From a virus: a stretch of 25,657 nt of DNA. The stretch lies in the IMG/VR virus record IMGVR_UViG_3300037196_000263, positions 1 to 25,657 of that record, one strand, 5' to 3'. Below, one piece after another: positions 1 to 6,470 of the stretch. Position 1 is the stretch's first letter. Each line of letters begins with the position of its first letter. The notes beneath the pieces were generated by a model. It did not search any database. It saw only the letters and a list, made by a program, of their open reading frames with translations, and was not told where the DNA came from. A program made the translations under genes and the position numbers.

Positions 1-59
1 CTGCCCTTTGTTCTCACCCGTCGGCAAGATCTCAGGCTCTATTGCACTATCGCAAACTT

Positions 60-136
60 TGGTCGGGATAACTGGATTCGAACCAGCGACCTCACCCACC
101 CCAAGGGTGCGCTCTACCAGGCTGAGCGGCATCATC
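60..136 (-). tRNA. tRNA-Pro(GGG)-like, defective outer acceptor stem
   Basis: Read on the minus strand, this has a D stem GCTC/GAGC, an anticodon stem CACCC/GGGTG with loop TTGGGGT (anticodon GGG, proline), a five-base variable region, a T arm GCTGG/CCAGT with loop TTCGAAT, and an encoded CCA at 62-60. The 3' acceptor strand TATCCCG should pair with a 5' strand such as CGGGATA. The 5' strand at the expected place is GATGATG: its inner four positions pair (one as G-U) but the outer three do not. That stretch also codes for the C-terminus of the small zinc-ribbon gene. It may be a functional tRNA with a weak stem, a decayed tRNA, or a captured tRNA 3' portion such as an attachment core. The tRNA origin is clear; its function is not. 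Confidence 0.6.
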
Positions 137-259
137 TCTTTCCTTCTCTTCCTCGACATCCGGAGGGTTGCAATCCGGGCAGGGAATGGTCCCCTTGCTG
201 TTGCTGATAAACCCAACATCCTTACAATGCTTGCATTCGATACTCGGCTGCGGCTTCAA
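92..259 (-). CDS. Small zinc-ribbon protein (55 aa)
   Basis: This short frame starts at TTG (259-257), sharing TTGA with the stop of the upstream metallophosphoesterase gene. A good ribosome site, GGGGAGG, lies seven bases before the TTG. The product has two CxxC pairs, C9-K-H-C12 and C27-P-D-C30, separated by a short loop, as in a zinc knuckle, followed by an acidic stretch rich in E, K and D. Small single-zinc-ribbon proteins are common in large phages and usually have unknown roles. The reading frame runs through the 5' half of the tRNA-Pro-like sequence and stops at TGA in its anticodon arm, so the last dozen residues are encoded by tRNA sequence. The earlier part looks genuinely coding; the tail may be a by-product of the junction. 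Confidence 0.6.
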   Translation of the reverse strand: MKPQPSIECKHCKDVGFISNSKGTIPCPDCNPPDVEEEKERDDAAQPGRAHPWGG

Positions 260-891
260 ACCCGATCCTCCCCATCATATTTTTCGAACTTTGCATATTG
301 GCCAATGGGCTGGGTGCTCATGAACTCTCTGATCTCGGAGAATGTTACCGGGAAGAAATTCATGTTGTCGACGCCCACATCGATTGCCTTTTCAATTGGT
401 CTCAGAAGTCCATGTGTATGTCCGAACAAGTGCCAGGTCCCACGCATGGCATGCCACCACTCCTGCATTTTGTAGTGGCAGAGGATGATGACCTGTCCAT
501 TGACTTCGATCTCTTTGTATCCACGTTCGTAGCTGGCGAAGAGCTCTGGATGCTTCGCGTAGATCTCATCCATGATTCCGTCATGATTGCCTCGCACGAA
601 GTGAGGCTTCCCGTTCATGCGTTGTAGACATTCCAGAGCATAGTCGTATGTCGTACAGAAAGCAAAGTCTCCAAGATCGAAGTAATCCTCCCCAGGATTG
701 ATGATCGAGTTGTGATTCGCGATGATGATGTCATCCATCTTCCTCGCTTCTTCCTTGGTGGGATTATCACGGTCCACCGCGAATGGCCGCTGGCAATACT
801 TGATGATCTTCCTGTGTCCGATATGTCTGTCAGAAGTGAACTTGGGGTTGCCAGTGTATTTGAACTCGATCACATGGGGATAATATGGCAT
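256..891 (-). CDS. Calcineurin-like metallophosphoesterase
   Basis: The 211-residue protein has the full set of metal-binding motifs of the calcineurin-like phosphoesterase fold: SDRHIGH (D21, H23), GDFAF (D75), GNHDG (102-105), the lone H139 in LCHY, and GHTH (157-160). These ligate two metal ions for phosphoester hydrolysis. The compact size matches stand-alone phage phosphoesterases rather than the SbcD type, and a second, SbcD-like member lies at 3699-4742. The substrate cannot be told from sequence; nucleic acid ends, cyclic nucleotides and phosphoproteins are all possible. The ATG overlaps the stop of the receiver gene (TGATG), with GGAG five bases upstream. Its own stop overlaps the TTG of the zinc-ribbon gene, so these genes are probably co-translated. 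Confidence 0.88.
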   Translation of the reverse strand: MPYYPHVIEFKYTGNPKFTSDRHIGHRKIIKYCQRPFAVDRDNPTKEEARKMDDIIIANHNSIINPGEDYFDLGDFAFCTTYDYALECLQRMNGKPHFVRGNHDGIMDEIYAKHPELFASYERGYKEIEVNGQVIILCHYKMQEWWHAMRGTWHLFGHTHGLLRPIEKAIDVGVDNMNFFPVTFSEIREFMSTQPIGQYAKFEKYDGEDRV

Positions 892-1283
892 CAGAACTCC
901 AGGCTCGCGATACGATCTCGAATACTGGCAAAGTTGGCTTTCGAAAAGATCTTCACTATAGGAGGAAGACTGTCTCGCAGTTCACTCTCGGAGATACCTG
1001 AAATCATCATCACATGCTTTGGTTTTCTAGATTCATCCCAGGTCAGAATCTCGTTCAGAAACTCCACTCCAGACATGTAGGGCATCTGGTAGTCACTCAT
1101 CACAAGATCGAACGGAACTCCATCCATTCCTGCGCGGCGGCAAGCTGATCTTGCTGCACCGCCGTTCCAAGAGGTAGAGATATTTTCTTCTGAGAATCCG
1201 AGATCCATGAGAAGGACACACAGGACGCTCTGAACCGTTTTGTCATCGTCTACAACAAGGACTTTCACGTCTTTCACTTCCAT
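891..1283 (-). CDS. Stand-alone CheY-like response regulator receiver domain
   Basis: The 130 residues form one receiver domain with no output domain. The acidic pocket is DDD at 12-14, the phospho-acceptor is D64 in SDYQMP, the switch Ser/Thr position is filled by S95-G96 in MMISGIS, and the conserved lysine is K115 in FSK. These are the canonical catalytic residues, so the domain should take phosphate from a histidine kinase or a small phosphodonor. No kinase is in the window, so the partner would be a host kinase or a phage protein elsewhere. The gene overlaps the end of the upstream unknown gene by 10 bases and its stop overlaps the metallophosphoesterase start. Intact single-domain receivers are unusual in phages. 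Possible roles are phosphate sink, decoy or adaptor for host signalling (inference). Confidence 0.88.
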   Translation of the reverse strand: MEVKDVKVLVVDDDKTVQSVLCVLLMDLGFSEENISTSWNGGAARSACRRAGMDGVPFDLVMSDYQMPYMSGVEFLNEILTWDESRKPKHVMMISGISESELRDSLPPIVKIFSKANFASIRDRIASLEF

Positions 1284-1729
1284 TGGAGTTTCACCCGTTC
1301 TATCAAGAATTTCTGAGCAGCTTCATGGTCGTCGAGAGTCACACCCTTAATGATTCCAGATTCTACAATTCCACTCAGGGAAGACGTAATCAGTTGTGCA
1401 GTGTCGCTTATCCAATCAGCCTCGCCGCCTTGGTACTCGTTGGCGTCATCAATGGCTTGTTGAGCAGAAACAGCATTCTCTTCTTTCTCTGCATCGTAGC
1501 AAGTTTGGTAGATGGACACACCCTCTACTCGAGCGATGTCGTAGTTGTACACTGCTCCATTCCAACCATAGACCATCCAGATGGGATTGGAAACTCCCAC
1601 TTGCTCAGGAGTCTCTAATGCTACTTCAGCACAGACCGCCATGCCTCCCAAGTAGCCACAATCTGGCTCCTGTTCAGTGGAAGTAAACGTGGTCCAGTTC
1701 TTAGAACTGGGGATCAGAATTGACGACAC
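1274..1729 (-). CDS. Unknown protein (about 151 aa)
   Basis: I do not recognise a family. I prefer the GTG at 1729 because GGGAGA lies eight bases upstream; the frame stays open to a TTG at 1810, which has no ribosome site. The N-terminal half is rich in aromatic and small residues (WMVYGWNGAVYNYD), suggesting beta structure, and the C-terminal half looks helical and acidic with a basic tail. There is no signal peptide or clear membrane segment from the preferred start. It overlaps the 3' end of the upstream 67-residue frame by 29 bases and the start of the receiver gene by 10 bases, so it sits inside the same transcription unit. Whether it acts with the receiver is unknown. Confidence 0.6.
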   Translation of the reverse strand: MSSILIPSSKNWTTFTSTEQEPDCGYLGGMAVCAEVALETPEQVGVSNPIWMVYGWNGAVYNYDIARVEGVSIYQTCYDAEKEENAVSAQQAIDDANEYQGGEADWISDTAQLITSSLSGIVESGIIKGVTLDDHEAAQKFLIERVKLQWK

Positions 1730-1904
1730 TTTGCAGTTCTCCCATCTTTGATCCGGTGAAATTCCACCACAACCAAGCATATGCGTGACGAATCCCTGGC
1801 AATCCAGCAAACTCGACAGGCGTATAGGTCAACTGATGAGGAAACCAGTACCCGAGAGCCTGTCGTAGAGTTCGAATTGGTCGTTTCCTCATGATTCGTT
1901 TCAC
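1701..1904 (-). CDS. Small basic protein of unknown function (67 aa)
   Basis: The frame starts at GTG (1904); an in-frame ATG 12 bases later is an alternative. The N-terminus is strongly basic (MKRIMRKRPIRTLRQ) and the middle is rich in tryptophan and tyrosine (YAWLWW). No family is recognised. Its 3' end overlaps the next gene in another frame. It could be the N-terminal part of the downstream gene separated by a frameshift, because the two frames overlap from 1810 to 1701 and both look plausible, but nothing directly shows a slip site. Confidence 0.42.
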   Translation of the reverse strand: MKRIMRKRPIRTLRQALGYWFPHQLTYTPVEFAGLPGIRHAYAWLWWNFTGSKMGELQSVVNSDPQF

Positions 1905-1934
1905 TGATCTCTACGCGATCACTATCAAGAAGAG

Positions 1935-2867
1935 CTAATTCTGTGGTCGTTCATCACAGGAGAACGTGAGGAAAGGGCAGTTGGTGAATCTCGAGGTCAG
2001 ATTGTGGAACTCGTCATTCGTGTTGAAGAAGTCGGTGACGATCTGAACAGATTTCATTCTGGGAATCAGAACCTTGACATTTGCAGTCCGGACCGCCCCA
2101 TAGACATGACTGGTGACCCAGCGCGAGAACAAGACTTCGTTCAGAATTTCGCCACCACTCTTGCTGATGAACGAGTAGTCGATCCCAGGAGTCTTGAAGC
2201 TGCCATCCTCCTGAGGAATGATGATGCCTGGCGTTGCCGGCCACGAGATGAAGTAGACGCGGGTGCCAGGGATGGTCACGAGATACTTGTCGCCACCGGC
2301 TCCGATCATGCTCACATTGAGAGAGTCCGCAAAGGCCGGTGTGCTTCCAGTAGGAGACACTCTCCAACTGTTCGCCATGCCGAACTTCTCAATCATCCGG
2401 AGAGCCTTGAGTGCAGACAAATCGTTGTTGTAACGCAGATCATCGAACCGGGTGGCATTCTTGACCATGGTGGCTTTGGACACGAAAGGCGACTTTTCCT
2501 TGTCCTTGTAGAAGGCCTCGAGACTATCAAGTTGCTTCTTCGCTTCGGCTGTGTTGTAAGCAAATCCCAAGTATTTCTGCAGGTTCATCAAGACCTGAGT
2601 GTATAGATTGTAGTCCAGCAGACCGTAGAGATGGTCAAGGATCTGTTCCTGATCGTAGGGAGTCTGCACAGAGCGAACCTCAGGCCCCTTCTCGAACCAA
2701 ACATCGGTTAATTTTCTTCCTAAAACAGCTCCCCAATGATCCGTACGACTGAATGGGAGTACGGAAAAAATTCGATGAAATGCCTTCTCCAATGACTCTT
2801 CAGAGACAAACATCTTTAGGATTTCTTCTGCAAATGCCTTTGCCACACGTTGATATACTTCTTGCAT
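1935..2867 (-). CDS. Unknown phage protein (310 aa)
   Basis: I do not recognise the family. The ATG at 2867 is chosen because GGAGGG precedes it by a few bases; the frame is open to a GTG at 2921 that lacks a ribosome site. The N-terminal third looks helical (EVYQRVAKAFAEEILK) with a second helical stretch around residues 85-125. The C-terminal half is richer in strands and aromatic residues and holds a glycine-rich IGAGGDKY segment. There are no membrane segments and no obvious catalytic motif. The first 52 bases lie under the 3' end of the HNH gene, so the homing gene is inserted directly before this gene and carries its ribosome site inside its own coding sequence. Confidence 0.72.
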   Translation of the reverse strand: MQEVYQRVAKAFAEEILKMFVSEESLEKAFHRIFSVLPFSRTDHWGAVLGRKLTDVWFEKGPEVRSVQTPYDQEQILDHLYGLLDYNLYTQVLMNLQKYLGFAYNTAEAKKQLDSLEAFYKDKEKSPFVSKATMVKNATRFDDLRYNNDLSALKALRMIEKFGMANSWRVSPTGSTPAFADSLNVSMIGAGGDKYLVTIPGTRVYFISWPATPGIIIPQEDGSFKTPGIDYSFISKSGGEILNEVLFSRWVTSHVYGAVRTANVKVLIPRMKSVQIVTDFFNTNDEFHNLTSRFTNCPFLTFSCDERPQN

Positions 2868-3514
2868 AGCTCCCTCCTCCCAGTGATTGGTATCACCGTG
2901 TTGCTCGCTATTTGATGACACATGCTAACAAAAATGTCTTGAGGAACAGCATTCTTCATTAGATTGACTGTTTTATGAACCCATTGGACATTGCCCATTT
3001 TGTAACCCAGATCAGGGTCTATTCTATCCAGTGAAGCTGTGAAATTGTTAGAATCTGAGGGAGCACTTGGTAACGAGATTTCCAATCCGGATAAAGCACA
3101 TAGACAATGTTGGTCTAGCAGTAGAGCATATGCTTCTTCTTTGATAAGTTCAACTTTTATTTTTCTATTCTTAGCGCAGTCTAAAATCTTTTTCCACACT
3201 GGTTCTGGAATTGTCGATTTCGGGTACATCTTCTTATTCTTCAATTGCATCTGCTTAGCAGAGTTAATTCGATTCTCGTTGTTTTGGCAACCACAACTAA
3301 TCGTTTTTCCACTTCTTAAGTTGTTAATTCGAACTTCTTTATCAACCCCGCAATCACAGGAAACTCTAACTTTGTCACCAGATTCCAAAACTACGTCAGT
3401 AACCACTAATCTACCAAATCTGCTACCTACATATCTAGTTCTTGCTATTGGTTTCTTAGCAAATCTCTTCTTTTGAACCTCTGACATTCTTATTCGAGTT
3501 GCGTCATCGATCAT
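2816..3514 (-). CDS. HNH homing endonuclease with NUMOD-like N-terminus and zinc module
   Basis: The 232-residue protein starts with a NUMOD-like DNA-binding segment (residues 5-21, ATRIRMSEVQKKRFAKK). A zinc-binding module follows, with C53, C55, C74 and C76 (CDCG...SCGC), typical of phage homing nucleases. The C-terminal HNH nuclease has C137 and C139, LDRID (162-166), GYKMGNVQW (170-178) and a closing N-x-x-K element (N184, K187). The HNH fold makes a metal-dependent nick or break in DNA. The gene is visibly more A+T-rich than its neighbours, as expected of a mobile endonuclease. It lies between two unrelated genes, overlapping the 1935-2867 gene by 52 bases. Its first 20 residues closely match the C-terminus of the GIY-YIG protein at 5715-6470. 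Confidence 0.88.
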   Translation of the reverse strand: MIDDATRIRMSEVQKKRFAKKPIARTRYVGSRFGRLVVTDVVLESGDKVRVSCDCGVDKEVRINNLRSGKTISCGCQNNENRINSAKQMQLKNKKMYPKSTIPEPVWKKILDCAKNRKIKVELIKEEAYALLLDQHCLCALSGLEISLPSAPSDSNNFTASLDRIDPDLGYKMGNVQWVHKTVNLMKNAVPQDIFVSMCHQIASNTVIPITGRRELCKKYINVWQRHLQKKS

Positions 3515-3534
3515 ATATGTGTCCTCAACTCCTT

Positions 3535-3702
3535 TTAGTCGATTTCATGAAGGATTTCACATTTCAGACACCGTGCGCACATATACCATGCTCTTGCGTG
3601 TCCATCATCCTTGTCGCTGCCAAACTTAACCATCAGATGTCCATGAACTACTCTGCACCAGACCTGTCCTAGCCATCCATATTTCTCTAAGGTTTGTGTC
3701 AT
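3535..3702 (-). CDS. Small Cys/His-rich protein (55 aa)
   Basis: An unreported-size frame begins at the ATG that shares ATGA with the stop of the SbcD-like gene (3702-3699) and ends at TAA. The product has an aromatic N-terminus (EKYGWLGQVWC) and a cysteine cluster, C42-A-R-C45-L-K-C48, together with C16 and several histidines (VVHGH, GHARAW), so it may hold one zinc ion. No enzyme family is recognised. The stop-start overlap points to translational coupling with the nuclease gene. The sequence is more hydrophilic and regular than an out-of-frame reading would be. Confidence 0.65.
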   Translation of the reverse strand: MTQTLEKYGWLGQVWCRVVHGHLMVKFGSDKDDGHARAWYMCARCLKCEILHEID

Positions 3703-4742
3703 AGCTCACACACTTCTACTGCCCGATCATAGAGTTTTGGTTCTTCAGAAGGACAAAGTTCTTTCAGGACTTGCTTTGGATCACTAGAAGTGATACCCTC
3801 AACAGCCTCATCCATAACTGAAAAGAAGGCAGACATTTCGCCTGTTTTATTGCCTATCTTTTCCATTCCCTTGTCAGCCGTTGTGAAGATAACTTCAAGT
3901 GGTTTCACAGGGATAGGAAGTTCCTTGTAAGCCATGCCCTTTTCAGAGAAGGAGAGTAGAGCCAAAGATACCGGGCGATCCATCTCATCCATATTGAGAG
4001 CCGCCCTTGCTAAAGAACCCAAATGTATGTGAGTCACATTTCCCACTGTAACAGTTTCTTTTCTACTATGGTCATGTCCCCAACATACAAAATCGTAGTC
4101 AGTTTCAGCCAAAGCAGGATAACCAATCGGGTTGTAAGGAATGCCTGTGTTACCGAAGGTCGCGTTCTCGGCATCCGGGTGACCATAGGCATGGAGTAAT
4201 GCTATCCGATAGGTGACGCCCTGAGGACGAGGAGGAGCATCTAGGATAAGTGGAAGGAGCGCGGTCTCGTCACAGTAGGGATAGCCTTCCACCAGTACAG
4301 AGATGGTCTCATCACGATTGGTGAAAATTATTGGTGAAGAAACCAAATTATGACAAACCCCTGATGCAATAAGAACTCCAAGAGGTTGATGAGGAAGAGA
4401 TTCCATAAGATCCCATACAAGGTCGTGATTTCCAATGATTGTAAACAGTCTATTTAACGGATATGACTTGAAGACTCTAGCAGTGGACTCTATCAACCCT
4501 AGAGTATTTCCCATTGCCTTGGGTTTCTTATAGTGAAATACATCTCCTCCCCCCAGAACAACCCCTTTGTACCTAGCTGCCATTTCGCCAGTATATTTCA
4601 GTTTTCCTAGGATGGTTTCCTGATAATTGTCTGCCCTTCTACCTGGAGGAATAGCAGACAAGTGAAAATCAGTCGCGTAGACGAGGTTCACTGCATGATG
4701 ATCGAGTTTTATGACTTCCTGTTGCCCACTGAAATTGATCAC
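3699..4742 (-). CDS. sbcD-like: SbcD/Mre11-like exonuclease subunit
   Basis: All five phosphoesterase signatures of the SbcD/Mre11/T4 gp47 group are present in order: ATDFHL, GGGDVFH, GNHDL, the histidine in LLHAYGH, and WGHDHS. The length, about 347 residues, and the C-terminal capping region fit this group. In known systems this subunit pairs with a Rad50/SbcC ATPase and trims double-strand ends or opens hairpins. The likely partner, the SbcC-like gene at 7339-8544, is about 2.6 kb upstream rather than adjacent, with unknown genes, a homing endonuclease and the deaminase between. I chose GTG at 4742, four bases after AGAGAGG; an in-frame TTG at 4763 is the alternative. The stop overlaps the start of the small Cys/His-rich gene (ATGA). 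Confidence 0.82.
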   Translation of the reverse strand: MINFSGQQEVIKLDHHAVNLVYATDFHLSAIPPGRRADNYQETILGKLKYTGEMAARYKGVVLGGGDVFHYKKPKAMGNTLGLIESTARVFKSYPLNRLFTIIGNHDLVWDLMESLPHQPLGVLIASGVCHNLVSSPIIFTNRDETISVLVEGYPYCDETALLPLILDAPPRPQGVTYRIALLHAYGHPDAENATFGNTGIPYNPIGYPALAETDYDFVCWGHDHSRKETVTVGNVTHIHLGSLARAALNMDEMDRPVSLALLSFSEKGMAYKELPIPVKPLEVIFTTADKGMEKIGNKTGEMSAFFSVMDEAVEGITSSDPKQVLKELCPSEEPKLYDRAVEVCEL

Positions 4743-4811
4743 TATACCTCTCTTGGATGGCAACTAGGAAGGAAGATAAGCTGGAATCCTCACAACTCAA
4801 ACTCGCAATTC

Positions 4812-4976
4812 TCAGTTGATACTCAGCTTGTTGATGACTGCCTCTGCCATAGCTTTGGCAAAGGCAAGAGCTTCTTCCTCGTTGTCAAACTTCTTGGTGG
4901 TCTTCAACTGCCTGGATCCATGTTCACCTGGCACCAGCGTTACCTCAACCTCTTCCCCATTGACAACAACCTTCAT
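4812..4976 (-). CDS. Small unknown protein (54 aa)
   Basis: The ATG at 4976 is preceded by GAGGAAGGA at good spacing. The product begins with a predicted strand pair (KVVVNGEEVEVTLV) and ends in an amphipathic helix (NEEEALAFAKAMAEAVINKL), a compact layout typical of small phage accessory proteins. It has no cysteine cluster or membrane segment, and no family is recognised. It lies just before the SbcD-like gene in the same direction. Confidence 0.6.
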   Translation of the reverse strand: MKVVVNGEEVEVTLVPGEHGSRQLKTTKKFDNEEEALAFAKAMAEAVINKLSIN

Positions 4977-5034
4977 CCTCGTGTCCTTCCTCAACCTTTG
5001 TGGTCCCTCGTCGGTTCCAAGTTGAGGTGGTCAG

Positions 5035-5310
5035 TTAGACCTGTTGAGGCTTGATGTAGGGATTAGGCTCCTCGTCAGCGAACCGAAAGTAGAAACCATG
5101 GACAGGAGAGTTGGACTTGTGAGGAATCGAAGTTGATCTTTCGATCTGACGTCCATACGGATCCTGCTTGGTGTCATCTCCCGATACGAAGACAACATTG
5201 ATGCAAGTGGGACTCCAAACAGCAGTCACAAGAGCATCATGAGGAGTGCCGACCGGGTCATGATAGATTACTGCATGACCAAGCTGAGGGTTAGGGTTGC
5301 TGGTTTCCAT
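5035..5310 (-). CDS. Unknown phage protein (91 aa)
   Basis: The ATG at 5310 has GGAGA ten bases upstream; a GTG at 5331 is open in frame but has no ribosome site. The product looks like a small beta-rich domain: LGHAVIYHDPVG, then ALVTAVW and INVVFVSGDD, ending in HGFYFRFADEE. I recall similar short phage proteins in which a GTPHDALVTAVW-like stretch precedes a strand, but cannot name a function. The 63-base gap upstream carries repeated TACACTG half-sites and a TTGACA box, so this gene may have its own promoter. Confidence 0.65.
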   Translation of the reverse strand: METSNPNPQLGHAVIYHDPVGTPHDALVTAVWSPTCINVVFVSGDDTKQDPYGRQIERSTSIPHKSNSPVHGFYFRFADEEPNPYIKPQQV

Positions 5311-5334
5311 AGTGTTTGTGTCTCCTGCCACGAA

Positions 5335-5377
5335 AGTGTACTGCTACACTGGTACGTGGCCTACAGTGTAATGTCAA
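5335..5377 (-). promoter_or_regulatory. Candidate promoter/operator with repeated TACACTG half-sites
   Basis: On the minus strand TTGACA (5377-5372) matches the sigma-70 -35 box exactly. Seventeen bases on lies TACCAG (5354-5349), a weak -10. Overlapping these are three copies of one half-site: AGTGTA at 5335-5340, TACACTG at 5345-5351 and CAGTGTA at 5364-5370 (plus strand). The first two form a 6-bp inverted repeat with a 4-base loop, and the last two a 7-bp inverted repeat with a 12-base gap. This fits a repressor site over a promoter for the 91-residue gene, but no regulator is identified. Confidence 0.35.
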
Positions 5378-5676
5378 TCAAGAGATATTCTTCTGAAATG
5401 GCGGCGGATGTTGGCATATTCAGGAACCATACCAAGAGTAATGATAATTTCAGCGGCAGCTGCTTCAATGATGGCAGCCTCCCCGAATTCAACCATTTGT
5501 CTCTCAGCTCCAACAATTCCAATTTCATGAAGAGCATGAATCATTTTGCTAGCTGTGCGAATGCGAGCCATAACCCAGGACTCTTGATCACGGTTAGCAA
5601 TAGGACGTTGACACATCATCTGTTCCCCTGATGAGGGTGGTTGTGGATCAGATGATTGCTTAGATTTCGATTTCAT
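5374..5676 (-). CDS. Unknown helical protein (100 aa)
   Basis: The ATG at 5676 follows GAGGT at seven bases. The first 20 residues are polar and probably disordered (K, S, Q, P). The rest is predicted helical, with an alanine-rich helix (EAAIIEAAAAEIIITLG) and a basic C-terminus (NIRRHFRRI). No catalytic motif is visible. The GIY-YIG gene starts 38 bases away on the opposite strand, so this gene's upstream region is now shared with the mobile gene. The gap holds a small inverted repeat, CTTGA-TACAG-TCAAG. Confidence 0.62.
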   Translation of the reverse strand: MKSKSKQSSDPQPPSSGEQMMCQRPIANRDQESWVMARIRTASKMIHALHEIGIVGAERQMVEFGEAAIIEAAAAEIIITLGMVPEYANIRRHFRRISLD

Positions 5677-5714
5677 AGTTGTTACCTCGCAAATCTTGAT
5701 ACAGTCAAGACATT

Positions 5715-6470
5715 ATGACTTCCGGATTCACTTACATGGAAATCATTCATGGTATTTATCAGATACTCAATCTCAGAAACGGGAAGAGCTATATTGGCCA
5801 AAGTTACGGAAAACAGGGGATCTTGGGAAGATGGGAGGGACATCGTAGTGATTTACGTCGTGGAAGTACAACCAACACCAAGTTTCTAAATGCATGGAGA
5901 AAATATGGAGAAGATAGTTTTGATTTCAGAATTGTCATGGTTATTCCTAACAAGATAGAAATTCTGGATGAAGCTGAAACATATTTCATCAAACTGTTTG
6001 ATTCCATTGACAACGGATACAATCTTCGAGAAGGAGGTAATTCAGCTAGACATAGTCCCTCTAGTACAGAGAAACTCAAGCAGTCCCTTCATACTTACTA
6101 TTCAAACCAAGGCAATAGGAACAAGGCTTCCATAGCTCAAAGGAAACGGTTTGCTGAACAAGGAGTTTCTAAGGAGACTCGTATCAAACAATCAAAAAGT
6201 CAAACCGGAAGAATTCATCCAGACGAAGTGAGAAAGAAGATACAAGTGGCTTCCTTAACATCTCAGAGAATACGGTTTGACACTCAAGGAGTAAGTGAAG
6301 AAACTCGTAAGAAGATGTCTATTCTAAGAAGAGGAGTGAAACCTTCAGAAACTGTTCGTCAATCCAGAGCCGAAGGAGTTAGAAAATTTCATGCCACCCA
6401 AGGATTCAGCGAAGAAACCAGGCAGAGAATGTCTGCTGCCCAAAAGAAAAGGTTTGCTAAGACACCTTGA
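5715..6470 (+). CDS. GIY-YIG homing endonuclease with three NUMOD-like repeats
   Basis: The GIY-YIG nuclease core spans residues 12-110: GIYQI (13-17), SYIGQ (25-29), a basic helix with R39 and R44, the glutamate in EAETYFI (88), and NLREGGN closing the domain. This family makes metal-dependent single- or double-strand cuts. The C-terminal half is DNA-binding, with three tandem copies of an RF..QG.S.ETR..S motif at about 145-160, 188-202 and 225-240, like NUMOD3 segments in T4-type Seg enzymes. The gene is on the plus strand among minus-strand genes and is A+T-rich, as expected of an invading homing gene. Its 3' end overlaps the end of the deaminase gene by 14 bases. An in-frame ATG at 5736, closer to the GIY motif, is an alternative start. 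Confidence 0.9.
   Translation: MTSGFTYMEIIHGIYQILNLRNGKSYIGQSYGKQGILGRWEGHRSDLRRGSTTNTKFLNAWRKYGEDSFDFRIVMVIPNKIEILDEAETYFIKLFDSIDNGYNLREGGNSARHSPSSTEKLKQSLHTYYSNQGNRNKASIAQRKRFAEQGVSKETRIKQSKSQTGRIHPDEVRKKIQVASLTSQRIRFDTQGVSEETRKKMSILRRGVKPSETVRQSRAEGVRKFHATQGFSEETRQRMSAAQKKRFAKTP

Noticed and set aside
2004-2606. Plus-strand open frame (200 codons) opposite the 310-residue gene
   Set aside because: The minus gene has a strong ribosome site and better composition; the antisense frame is a shadow.
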